Assembly: GCF_000412185.1 (NCBI RefSeq)
Contig: NZ_ASJA01000020.1
Location: forward strand, 1-48,346
Source: Euryhalocaulis caribicus
GTDB taxonomy: Bacteria > Pseudomonadota > Alphaproteobacteria > Caulobacterales > Maricaulaceae
Length of the DNA: 48,346 bases
Direction of reading: 5' to 3'
Positions 1-6,602 of the stretch are shown here, in pieces (positions within the stretch are counted from its first letter, which is position 1; the number at the start of each line of letters is the position of its first letter). The position numbers and the translations under genes are program-made. The notes beneath the pieces were generated by a model, which had not been told where the DNA came from, did not search any database, and was given only the letters and a program-made list of their open reading frames with translations.

Positions 1-87
1 GGCTCTCAGGATAGAGCGCGTTTTTCAACGCCTCCCCTCATCCGGCCCTCCGGACCACCTTCTCCCCTCCACAGGGGAGAAGGGACT
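1..87 (+). repeat. Palindromic intergenic repeat, family A copy 1
   Basis: This segment matches the reverse complement of 42078-42163 almost base for base; over positions 28-87 I count three substitutions. It contains two hairpins: a 5-bp arm pair around 52-65 (TCCGG / CCGGA) and an 11-bp perfect pair, CCTTCTCCCCT / AGGGGAGAAGG, at about 59-84 with a 4-nt loop. It lies upstream of the gcv promoter and seems to carry no coding sequence. Short palindromic repeats of this look are common between genes in alphaproteobacteria; copy number elsewhere in this genome cannot be seen. Confidence 0.85.
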
Positions 88-129
88 TGAAAATGCTTCC
101 GCTGCGCCTTCCCGAACCGCCCGCCAAGA

Positions 130-157
130 TTGACTCCCGCGCGGCGCTGATTAGGTT
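130..157 (+). promoter_or_regulatory. Candidate sigma-70 type promoter of the gcv operon
   Basis: TTGACT at 130-135 is a good -35 element. With a 16-bp spacer it is followed by TAGGTT at 152-157, a weak -10. Transcription would begin near 164, a few bases before the first conserved base of the glycine riboswitch, which is where such a promoter should lie. Position and the -35 match support it; the -10 is poor, so this is an inference. Confidence 0.5.
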
Positions 158-167
158 CTGGCCCAGT

Positions 168-352
168 CGTGGGAGAGACCGGATTCGTCCGGCGCCGAAG
201 GCGCAACCGCCCCGGAAACGCTCAGGTGCAAGGGACCGCGACTGACAACACGCTGGAAAGCGGCGCGGCATTTTTTCCGCCGACGCCCGCCGAAGGAGCA
301 AGCGGAGAGCATATTCTCCCGCGAATCTCTCAGGCGCCACGACAGCGGGGGC
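168..352 (+). promoter_or_regulatory. Tandem glycine riboswitch
   Basis: The leader of gcvT holds the two conserved aptamer cores of the glycine riboswitch. Aptamer 1 shows GGGAGAG (171-177), GCCGAAGGCGCAA (about 193-205), CGCTCAGGTGCAAGGGACCG (219-238) and CTGGAAAG (253-260). Aptamer 2 shows CGCCGAAGGAGCAAGCG (about 288-304) and AATCTCTCAGGCGCCACGAC (324-343) followed by GCGGGGGC. Both bind glycine in the known class and normally switch the glycine cleavage operon on when glycine is high. The region between aptamer 2 and the gcvT start at 395 is only about 40 bases and shows no clear terminator, so control of translation initiation is as likely as control of transcription. Confidence 0.96.
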
Positions 353-394
353 GGATTGCCGGGCGATGAGGCCCGGTCAAGCTGTCGAGGCAAA

Positions 395-1504
395 ATGAGC
401 GATCAAGCGTTGAAGCGCACCCCCCTATATGACCTCCACGTCGCCCTTGGCGCGCGCATGGTGCCGTTTGCCGGCTATGAAATGCCGGTTCAGTACCCCA
501 TGGGCATCCTGAAGGAGCACGCCCAGGTGCGAGAGCGCGCCGGCCTGTTCGACGTCTCCCACATGGGTCAGGCCCGCCTGACCGGCGATGACGCCGCGGC
601 CGCGCTGGAAAGCGTTTCCAGCGGCGATCTGCAAAGCCTCGAACACGGCCAGCAGAAATATACGCTGCTGCTGAACGGGGACGGCGGCATCATGGACGAC
701 CTCATGGTCTCGCGGCCCGACGAGAACGGCCTGTTCCTGGTCGTCAACGCCGACACCAAGGACGGCGATTTCGACTATATCGCGAAGACGCTGGAAGGCC
801 GCGCCAAGCTGGACCGCCGGGACGACCGCGCGCTGCTGGCGCTGCAGGGCCCCGCAGCCATGCGCGTGATGCAGGCCGTCGCCCCGAAAGCGGCGAAGCT
901 GACCTTCATGCAGGCCGCCCGCGCCGATATTTTTGACGTCAACGCCATCGTCTCCCGCTCCGGCTATACCGGCGAGGACGGGTTCGAGATTTCCGTGCCC
1001 GCCGACAAGGCCGTGGAAGTGGCCGAGAAATTCCTGTCCTTCGACGATGTGGAGCCCATAGGCCTCGGCGCGCGGGACTCGCTGCGCCTGGAAGCCGGTC
1101 TCTGCCTCTATGGCCACGACATCGACAACACGACCTCCCCGGTCGAGGCCTCGCTGCTCTGGGCGTTGCCCAAGGTGCGGCGCGAGCGCGGCGATTTCCC
1201 GGGCGCCGAGCGTATCCTGAAAGAGATCGCGGACGGTCCGACGCGCAAGCGCGTTGGCCTGAAACTGGCCGACCGCGCCCCGGCGCGCGAAGGCGCGGAC
1301 GTGGCGGACAAGGACGGCAACATCATCGGCGTCGTCACCTCCGGCAGCCTCGCCCCGACGCTGGGCGAGCCCATCGCCATGGCCTATGTGACGCCCGATT
1401 TCGCGAAGACCGGAACGGAACTGGACATCCTGGTGCGCGGCAAGGCGCGCGCCGCCGAGGTCGTGAAGACCCCCTTCGTCCCCCAGAATTACTATCGCGG
1501 TTGA
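395..1504 (+). CDS. gcvT: Glycine cleavage system T protein (aminomethyltransferase)
   Basis: The 369-residue product moves the methylene carbon from the aminomethyl-lipoyl arm of H protein to tetrahydrofolate and releases ammonia. The N-terminus ([20 protein letters not shown]) and the segments around [11 protein letters not shown] and [11 protein letters not shown] are typical of GcvT, and the length is normal for the family. I take ATG 395, preceded by GAGG at 387-390, over a TTG at 356 that would begin inside the end of the riboswitch and add 13 residues foreign to the family. It is the first gene of the gcv operon; gcvH follows after 13 bases. Cytosolic enzyme. Confidence 0.97.
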   Translation: MSDQALKRTPLYDLHVALGARMVPFAGYEMPVQYPMGILKEHAQVRERAGLFDVSHMGQARLTGDDAAAALESVSSGDLQSLEHGQQKYTLLLNGDGGIMDDLMVSRPDENGLFLVVNADTKDGDFDYIAKTLEGRAKLDRRDDRALLALQGPAAMRVMQAVAPKAAKLTFMQAARADIFDVNAIVSRSGYTGEDGFEISVPADKAVEVAEKFLSFDDVEPIGLGARDSLRLEAGLCLYGHDIDNTTSPVEASLLWALPKVRRERGDFPGAERILKEIADGPTRKRVGLKLADRAPAREGADVADKDGNIIGVVTSGSLAPTLGEPIAMAYVTPDFAKTGTELDILVRGKARAAEVVKTPFVPQNYYRG

Positions 1505-1517
1505 GGAGACCCCGCCC

Positions 1518-1892
1518 ATGACCACCAAATACACCAAAGACCATGAATGGATCCGCGTTGAAGGCGAAGTCGGCACGGTGGGCATCACCCCGCACGCCGC
1601 CGAACAGCTGGGCGACGTGGTGTTCGTCGAGCTGCCCGATGTCGGCGCCAGTCTGAAAAAAGGCGACGAGGCCGCGGTCGTGGAATCGGTGAAGGCCGCC
1701 AGCGAGGTTTACGCCCCGGTCTCCGGCGAGGTCGTCGAGGTGAACTCCGCCATCGCCGACAATCCCGGCACGGTGAACGAAGCCGCCGACGGCGCGGGCT
1801 GGTTCATCAAGCTCAAGCTCTCCGATGCGGGCGAGCTGGACGGCCTGATGGACGACGGCGCCTACAAGGAATTTGCCGCCAACGAGGGCTGA
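1518..1892 (+). CDS. gcvH: Glycine cleavage system H protein (lipoyl carrier)
   Basis: This 124-residue protein carries the lipoyl group that shuttles the aminomethyl intermediate between P, T and L proteins. The lipoylated lysine is K59 in the motif [12 protein letters not shown], and the flanking hammerhead sequence (DHEWIRVEG near the N-terminus, [13 protein letters not shown] near the C-terminus) fits the family. A strong GAGGAG Shine-Dalgarno spans the gcvT stop and lies about 8 bases before ATG 1518. The dihydrolipoamide dehydrogenase (L protein) and the lipoylation enzymes are not in this window. The next gene begins 19 bases downstream. Confidence 0.97.
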   Translation: MTTKYTKDHEWIRVEGEVGTVGITPHAAEQLGDVVFVELPDVGASLKKGDEAAVVESVKAASEVYAPVSGEVVEVNSAIADNPGTVNEAADGAGWFIKLKLSDAGELDGLMDDGAYKEFAANEG

Positions 1893-1911
1893 TTTGGCCG
1901 AAAAGCGCACG

Positions 1912-2088
1912 ATGAACGCGGGTACCGGCATCGCCATTGGCGTTGCCATCGGCGTGGCGATCGGCGCGGCCATGGATGAAATTGCGCTTGGCGTCGCTCT
2001 GGGCGTGGCGCTCGGCGCGGCTTTCGGGGCCGGCTTTGGCCGCCGCGAGCGCAAAAAAGACGATAGTCGAGGCGACGGCGAAGAATGA
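1912..2088 (+). CDS. Small glycine-zipper membrane protein of unknown function
   Basis: A 58-residue product with one or two hydrophobic stretches rich in GxxxG-like spacing ([15 protein letters not shown], then [18 protein letters not shown]), ending in a very charged tail (RRERKKDD, then GDGEE). No enzyme motif is visible. I choose ATG 1912 because the upstream in-frame start at 1873 would lie deep inside gcvH. Its stop overlaps the start of the next small gene (ATGA, 2085-2088), so it is translationally coupled into the gcv operon. The product may sit in the inner membrane and self-associate; that is inference from composition alone. GC content and codon use match the neighbours, so it looks resident. 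Confidence 0.7.
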   Translation: MNAGTGIAIGVAIGVAIGAAMDEIALGVALGVALGAAFGAGFGRRERKKDDSRGDGEE

Positions 2089-2285
2089 CCTTCCGGGTCG
2101 CCATAGCCCTGATTGCCGGACTTCTGATCGGCGCCCTGTTTGGCCTCCAGCTCTCAGAAGGAACGGGCGCTGGCTGGATAGGCGCGGTGATGGGCGCCGT
2201 GGCGGGTTTGCCGATTGGCGTGAACTGGGCGGCGCGGACAGAGAACAAATTGGACGTTTCAAACGGACGGAACGAAGACGAATGA
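2085..2285 (+). CDS. Small two-segment membrane protein of unknown function
   Basis: A 66-residue product with two hydrophobic segments: residues about 4-22 ([19 protein letters not shown]) and about 29-48 ([19 protein letters not shown]), then a polar tail. The start overlaps the stop of the preceding 58-residue gene and the stop overlaps the ATG of gcvPA (ATGA at 2282-2285), a continuous chain of coupled genes. I do not recognise the family. Its place in a glycine-responsive operon suggests a role tied to glycine metabolism or merely a gene caught in the operon; the sequence cannot decide. Confidence 0.7.
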   Translation: MTFRVAIALIAGLLIGALFGLQLSEGTGAGWIGAVMGAVAGLPIGVNWAARTENKLDVSNGRNEDE

Positions 2286-3622
2286 GATATCTCCCCCTAT
2301 CCGACGCCGAACGCGGCGAGATGATGAAGACGATCGGGGTGTCCTCGATCGATGAAATCTTCTCCGATGTTCCGGAATCGGCCCGCCTGGACGGGTTGAT
2401 CGATCTGCCGCGCCAGAAATCCGAGATGGAGGTCGAGCGCGCCCTGAGGAAGCTCTCGAACATGTCGCTCAGCGCGGGCGAGGCGCCGTTCTTCTGTGGC
2501 GCGGGCGCCTATCGCCATCATGTCCCGGCCAGCGTCGATCACATCATCCAGCGGTCGGAGTTCCTCACCGCCTACACGCCGTACCAGCCGGAAATCAGCC
2601 AGGGCACGCTGCAGACCCTGTTCGAATTCCAGACCCAGGTCGCGCTCCTGACCGGCATGGAGGTCGCCAACGCCTCCATGTATGACGGCTCCACCTCCAC
2701 GGCCGAGGCCGTGCTGATGGCCGCCCGCGTCACGCGCCGCAACAAGTGCGTCTTTGCCCCCGGTCTGCACCCCCATTACGCCGAGGCCACCCAGATGCTG
2801 GCCCGCACCACCGATATCGACATCACAGAGATCCCGTCCGCCATCGACGCGGACGCGCAGGTGATTGACCAGATCGATGACGAGACCGCCTGCGTGGTCG
2901 TGCAGACGCCCAATGTCTTCGGCACGCTGGTGGACCTTGAACTCATCGCCAAAGCCGCGCACGAAAAGGGCGCGCTGGTCATCGCCGTGGTGACCGAAGT
3001 GGTCAGCCTCGGCGCGGTGAAGTCGCCGGGCGAAATGGGCGCGGACATCGTCACCGCGGAAGGCCAGTCCATCGGCAACCCGCTGACCTTCGGCGGCCCG
3101 TATGTCGGCCTGTTTGCCTGCCGCGAAAAATTCGTCCGCCAGATGCCGGGGCGCCTGGCCGGCGAGACGGTGGACGCCGACGGCAATCGCGGCTTCGTGC
3201 TGACCCTCTCGACGCGGGAGCAGCATATCCGCCGCGGCCGCGCCACTTCCAATATCTGCACCAATGCCGGCCTCTGCGCGCTGGCCTGGACCATTCACAT
3301 GACCCTGCTGGGCGAGAAGGGGCTGAGGGAGCTGGCGACGCTCAATCACCGCCGCGCCCGACAGCTCGCCGAACGCCTCGGCAAGCTGGACGGGGTCGAG
3401 GTGGTCACGCCGCGCTTCTTCAATGAATTCGCGCTGCGCCTCGCCAAGCCCGCCGCCGGGGTGGTGGAAACGCTGGCCGCCCAGAACGTCCTCGCCGGCG
3501 TGCCGTTCAGCCGCCTGGATCCCAACGCGGGCCTGCACGACATCCTGCTGGTCGCGGTCACAGAGACCGTCACCGACGATGATTTCGACGCGCTGGAAAA
3601 CGCCCTGAAGGGAGCGCTGTAA
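2282..3622 (+). CDS. gcvPA: Glycine dehydrogenase (decarboxylating) subunit 1
   Basis: The 446-residue alpha half of the split, PLP-dependent P protein, which decarboxylates glycine and loads the aminomethyl group onto H-protein lipoate. Family landmarks include [14 protein letters not shown] at the N-terminus, [22 protein letters not shown], and [22 protein letters not shown] near residue 330. I choose ATG 2282, which overlaps the preceding stop and matches the usual N-terminus; the longer open frame reaching back to 1937 overlaps two other genes. The PLP lysine lies in the partner subunit GcvPB, so both are needed. An AT-rich gene separates the two halves here, which is unusual. Confidence 0.96.
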   Translation: MRYLPLSDAERGEMMKTIGVSSIDEIFSDVPESARLDGLIDLPRQKSEMEVERALRKLSNMSLSAGEAPFFCGAGAYRHHVPASVDHIIQRSEFLTAYTPYQPEISQGTLQTLFEFQTQVALLTGMEVANASMYDGSTSTAEAVLMAARVTRRNKCVFAPGLHPHYAEATQMLARTTDIDITEIPSAIDADAQVIDQIDDETACVVVQTPNVFGTLVDLELIAKAAHEKGALVIAVVTEVVSLGAVKSPGEMGADIVTAEGQSIGNPLTFGGPYVGLFACREKFVRQMPGRLAGETVDADGNRGFVLTLSTREQHIRRGRATSNICTNAGLCALAWTIHMTLLGEKGLRELATLNHRRARQLAERLGKLDGVEVVTPRFFNEFALRLAKPAAGVVETLAAQNVLAGVPFSRLDPNAGLHDILLVAVTETVTDDDFDALENALKGAL

Positions 3623-3623
3623 G

Positions 3624-3980
3624 ATGAGCGCAATGAAAAATAGGTCAGATATTGAGCTTCGTGATTCAGGTTACGATATTGTTCATCAAACTGAAAAAGT
3701 TAGCGAAATCACTCTGAATCTCTCAAGCCGTTATATTTACACCTCCAAGGAGTCGTCCGCATGGAACTTCATAGCTCATCCGGACGATCATCGTTTGTTG
3801 CGGCATATCTCGGATTTGAGATTGGGTAAATACATGGAATATTTCAATTCTAATATGCGAAACTTTCCGAAAAAGCTCAATAAAGGGTCAGAGCCGACTT
3901 GCTATGGAATCAAGCTTGAATTCCCGGATAGGTCACAATTCATTGAAGCGGTTAGCGACTACGAAGACAATACGAAATAG
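3624..3980 (+). CDS. AT-rich orphan protein inserted between gcvPA and gcvPB
   Basis: A 118-residue soluble-looking protein with no family I recognise and no signal peptide or membrane segment. By hand count the gene is about 41% GC (145 of 357), against clearly GC-rich neighbours; codons such as AAA, AAT, ATA, TTT and AGG, rare elsewhere in the window, are frequent. It begins one base after the gcvPA stop, with GGGAG about 8 bases upstream as ribosome binding site, and ends 17 bases before gcvPB. The composition says recent acquisition. It will be transcribed from the glycine riboswitch leader. No flanking repeats or transposase remain. Function unknown; a toxin, antitoxin, immunity or phage-derived protein are all possible without evidence for any. 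Confidence 0.78.
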   Translation: MSAMKNRSDIELRDSGYDIVHQTEKVSEITLNLSSRYIYTSKESSAWNFIAHPDDHRLLRHISDLRLGKYMEYFNSNMRNFPKKLNKGSEPTCYGIKLEFPDRSQFIEAVSDYEDNTK

Positions 3981-3997
3981 GGCTTTGGTTTAACTCG

Positions 3998-5575
3998 ATG
4001 AATACGCTCAACAAGCAAGGACGCCCGTCCCGCCCCGCCGTCGCGCAGGCAGAGAATGAAGGCCAGTTCGAGACCTTTTCCGGCTCCAAGGCGCTGCAGC
4101 AGACAGAGCTTCTGCTGTTCGATCGCGGCGACAATGAACGCACCGGCGTGGACCTGCCCGAGACTCCGGACATCGCGGACGATCTCGGCGATTTCGCACG
4201 CAAGGACGCCATCGGCCTGCCCGGCCTGACCGAGCCCGAGGCGATGCGCCATTATGTGCGTCTCAGCCAGAAGAACTACGCCATTGATCTGGGCGTCTAT
4301 CCGCTCGGCTCCTGCACGATGAAGCACAATCCGCGCCTGAACGAGAAGATGGCGCGCCTGCCGGGCTTTGGCGATCTGCACCCGCTGCAGCCGGAATCCA
4401 CCGTGCAGGGCGCGCTGGCCCTGATGGACCAGCTCAGCCACTGGCTCACCACGCTCACCGGCATGCCCGCCGTCGCGCTCAGTCCCAAGGCCGGTGCCCA
4501 TGGCGAGCTTTGCGGCATGCTGGCGATCCGCGCCAAGCTGGACGCGGATGGCCAGACAAAGCGCCGCCGCGTGCTGGTCCCGGACTCCGCCCACGGCACC
4601 AATCCGGCCACGGCCGTGCAGTGCGGCTTCACCGTCGACGAGATCCCCAGCGATGACACCGGCCGCGTCGATCTGGAGGCGCTGAAGGGCAAGCTGGGCG
4701 ACGATGTCGCCGGCATCATGCTGACCAACCCCAATACGTGCGGCCTGTTCGAACGCGACATCCGCACCATCGCCGACCTGATTCACGAGGCGGGGGGCTA
4801 TTTCTACTGCGACGGCGCCAATTTCAACGCCATTGTCGGCCGGGTCCGCCCGGGCGATCTCGGCGTCGACGCCATGCACATCAACCTGCACAAGACCTTC
4901 TCCACCCCGCATGGCGGCGGCGGCCCCGGTGCCGGCCCGACCGTGTTCTCCGACGCGCTGGCCCCGTACGCGCCGGTCCCTTACGTCGTGAAGGACGGCG
5001 ATAAGTGGAAACTGGTTGAGCGCAACGAAGACGCCGAAGGCGCGCCCTTCGGCCGCATGTCGGCCTTCCATGGCCAGATGGGCATGTTCGTCCGCGCGCT
5101 CTCCTACATGATGAGCCACGGCGCCGACGGCCTGAAACAGGCCAGCGAGGACGCGGTCCTCAACGCCAACTACCTGCTGGCCCTGCTGGACGGCCCGATG
5201 ACCCGCGCCTTCGACGGCTATTGCATGCACGAAGCGCTGTTCAACGATAATTTCCTGAAAGACACCGGCGTGGAAACGCTCGACTTCGCCAAGGCGATGA
5301 TCGACGAGGGCTACCACCCCATGACCATGTATTTCCCGCTGGTCGTGCACGGCGCCCTGCTGATCGAGCCGACGGAGTCGGAGTCGAAAACCTCGCTGGA
5401 CCGCTTCGCCGACACGCTTCTGGCCCTGGCCGAAGCCGCCAAGGCGGGCGAGACCGAACGCTTCAAACAGGCCCCGGTCCACGCCCCCCTGCGACGCCTC
5501 GACGAAACCCGGGCCGCCCGGCAACCCGTCCTCCGCTGGAAACCCGCGGAAGCCGAAGCCCAGGCCGCACAATAA
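3998..5575 (+). CDS. gcvPB: Glycine dehydrogenase (decarboxylating) subunit 2
   Basis: The 525-residue beta half of P protein. The PLP-binding lysine is K299 in HINLHKTFSTPHGGGGPGAGP, preceded by the expected aspartate of YCDGANFNAIVG (D272) that contacts the pyridine ring. KNYAIDLGVYPLGSCTMKHNP near residue 92 and DSAHGTNPATA near 196 are further family blocks. The length is slightly above the usual 480-520 because of an N-terminal extension of about 30 residues. The Shine-Dalgarno is weak: AGGG lies about 14 bases before the start, whereas the good GGGAG upstream of the orphan gene sits where a gcvPB ribosome site would be expected if the halves were adjacent. Last gene of the operon. Confidence 0.97.
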   Translation: MNTLNKQGRPSRPAVAQAENEGQFETFSGSKALQQTELLLFDRGDNERTGVDLPETPDIADDLGDFARKDAIGLPGLTEPEAMRHYVRLSQKNYAIDLGVYPLGSCTMKHNPRLNEKMARLPGFGDLHPLQPESTVQGALALMDQLSHWLTTLTGMPAVALSPKAGAHGELCGMLAIRAKLDADGQTKRRRVLVPDSAHGTNPATAVQCGFTVDEIPSDDTGRVDLEALKGKLGDDVAGIMLTNPNTCGLFERDIRTIADLIHEAGGYFYCDGANFNAIVGRVRPGDLGVDAMHINLHKTFSTPHGGGGPGAGPTVFSDALAPYAPVPYVVKDGDKWKLVERNEDAEGAPFGRMSAFHGQMGMFVRALSYMMSHGADGLKQASEDAVLNANYLLALLDGPMTRAFDGYCMHEALFNDNFLKDTGVETLDFAKAMIDEGYHPMTMYFPLVVHGALLIEPTESESKTSLDRFADTLLALAEAAKAGETERFKQAPVHAPLRRLDETRAARQPVLRWKPAEAEAQAAQ

Positions 5576-5576
5576 G

Positions 5577-5611
5577 AAAAGCCCCTCCCGGAAACGGGAG
5601 GGGCTTTTTTT
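5577..5611 (+). terminator. Rho-independent terminator of the gcv operon
   Basis: A perfect 10-bp GC-rich stem, GCCCCTCCCG / CGGGAGGGGC, closes a GAAA tetraloop and is followed by seven T residues (5605-5611). Four A residues before the stem can extend the pairing. It starts two bases after the gcvPB stop. Confidence 0.95.
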
Positions 5612-5690
5612 CCCCGTCTTTCTCTGGCCTGAGCGGAGGTTGACGGGGAAACTCCGCCGAATTTCCCGGGAAAGTCCCGCCTTCTGGACC

Positions 5691-5829
5691 CCGCCTTCGA
5701 GACGCTGCTCCGCAGCTCCTCAGGCTAAGGAATTGGGGTTGGAAACTATTGTTTCTCCATCCCTTCCTATCACCCTTCCCCTGAGGAGCCGCGCCTTCAG
5801 GCGCGGCGTCTCGAAGGGCCGTCACAGAA
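5691..5829 (+). repeat. MITE-like 139-bp element, family B copy 1
   Basis: This block is the reverse complement, with changes mainly in its middle, of 42405-42543; both copies are 139 bp. The ends form an inverted repeat: CCTTCGAGACGC then CTCCTCAGG on the left, CCTGAGGAG then GCGTCTCGAAGG on the right, each end with its own small GC hairpin. No open frame of note lies inside. The core CCTTCGAGACGC...CTCCTCAGG is a pattern I know from many alphaproteobacterial intergenic regions. Such elements are usually non-autonomous, moved or copied by enzymes encoded elsewhere; no such enzyme is in this window. Confidence 0.85.
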
Positions 5830-5854
5830 TAAAACGCGTCCTCCCTATCCCCCC

Positions 5855-5950
5855 ATTGTCATCCCGGACTTGATCCGGGATCCCGGCGAACAAGCGCGCA
5901 AGCTCCGCCGAGATCCCGCATCTCCGCTGCGCTCCGTGCGGGATGACAAT
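5855..5950 (+). repeat. Palindromic repeat, family D
   Basis: A 96-bp element bounded by a perfect 12-bp inverted repeat (ATTGTCATCCCG / CGGGATGACAAT). Inside lie an 8-bp perfect hairpin, ATCCCGGA / TCCGGGAT, at 5861-5881, and the core ATCTCCGCTGCGCTCCGT, which also occurs inside family C (copy 2, 42323-42340). Only one copy of the whole element is present in the window. The shared core suggests that C and D have a common origin. Noncoding. Confidence 0.75.
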
Positions 5951-6368
5951 TTAGGAGGATGAATCACAAACAATCCGCCCGGCTTCCCACCTGAGCCATA
6001 CTCGTCGGTGTTCGCCGTCATGCGAGGGGCTTCGGATCCGGTCGCCCGAGGGACGGAGTGAACGCGGTTCCCGGGATACGGCATGGCTCGGCCGAGTCCG
6101 TGCGCGTCCCGGCGCACCGCCAGGCGCCAGTCTGAGGCTGAAATGCCCTGGCTATTAAGACTCTGGCGGAAAGCGGATGGAGAGGCCGGTCGAGGCGACT
6201 CCCGCCCTCCGCAAAAGAACCGCGCGGCGCGTCTCAAGGACGCGAAACATACAAACACACGGTAACCGGCGTCCCGAAAGACGCGCCGCACCACCCTCGT
6301 GTTTTCTTGGATAACTCTGCGGCGGACGCGCCGTGGAGCCAAACGCGTAACCGAAGACACCAACCACC
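5951..6368. other. Noncoding stretch between repeats, no feature recognised
   Basis: I see no convincing gene, RNA or terminator here. Short open frames are present on both strands but lack ribosome sites and coding character. The last 60 bases before 6369 (GCGCCGTGGAGCC, then AACCG and ACACCAACCACC) resemble the reverse complement of the sequence following the family C copy at 42353-42404, so the similarity between the two repeat clusters extends beyond the C palindrome itself. Confidence 0.5.
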
Positions 6369-6414
6369 ATCGTCATCCTCCGACGAAGCGAAGCGGAGAT
6401 CGGAGGATGACGAT
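6369..6414 (+). repeat. Palindromic repeat, family C copy 1
   Basis: A perfect 15-bp inverted repeat (ATCGTCATCCTCCGA / TCGGAGGATGACGAT) around a 16-nt loop. Over 42 bases it matches the reverse complement of 42311-42352 with two differences. Sequence downstream (GATGAAGAGAGGTG and beyond) also resembles the flank of that copy. The stretch from 6415 to the peptidase gene at 6603 holds no recognised gene; a promoter for the peptidase must lie here but I cannot define it. Confidence 0.82.
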
Positions 6415-6602
6415 GAAGAGAGGTGTGGGGCCGAAAGAGAGAAACCCTCGTCCCCTTAATTGGGGGAAAGGGAGAAACTGATAATCGACGCAAAGGCCCC
6501 GCGTGAAACCGTAACCCGCCGGCCATGCAGACGCCTTTGCGCGCCTTCCGCCCAGCCCTTATGCTCCGCGCCAAATATTCACAGCCTGAAAAGAGGCCCT
6601 CC

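Noticed and set aside
356-394. TTG start at 356 extending GcvT by 13 residues
   Set aside because: It overlaps the end of the second riboswitch aptamer region and the added residues do not fit the family; ATG 395 has a GAGG site.
3959-5572. A 537-codon open frame on the minus strand across gcvPB, and similar long frames opposite gcvT, cioA, smc, the F0 operon, the antiporter region and others
   Set aside because: They mirror strong coding frames in GC-rich DNA, have compositions full of His/Gly/Gln/Arg, no family features and no ribosome sites. They are shadows.
2282-5575. Possible frameshift splitting glycine decarboxylase
   Set aside because: The split into GcvPA and GcvPB is a normal form of the enzyme; both products are complete with proper ends.
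5951-6368. Remnant of a transposase or decayed gene between repeats
   Set aside because: No recognisable protein pieces in any frame; composition gives no hint.
5690-6414. CRISPR array or tRNA genes among the repeats
   Set aside because: Repeats are not evenly spaced and differ in length and sequence; no cloverleaf with anticodon arm and T-loop could be drawn.
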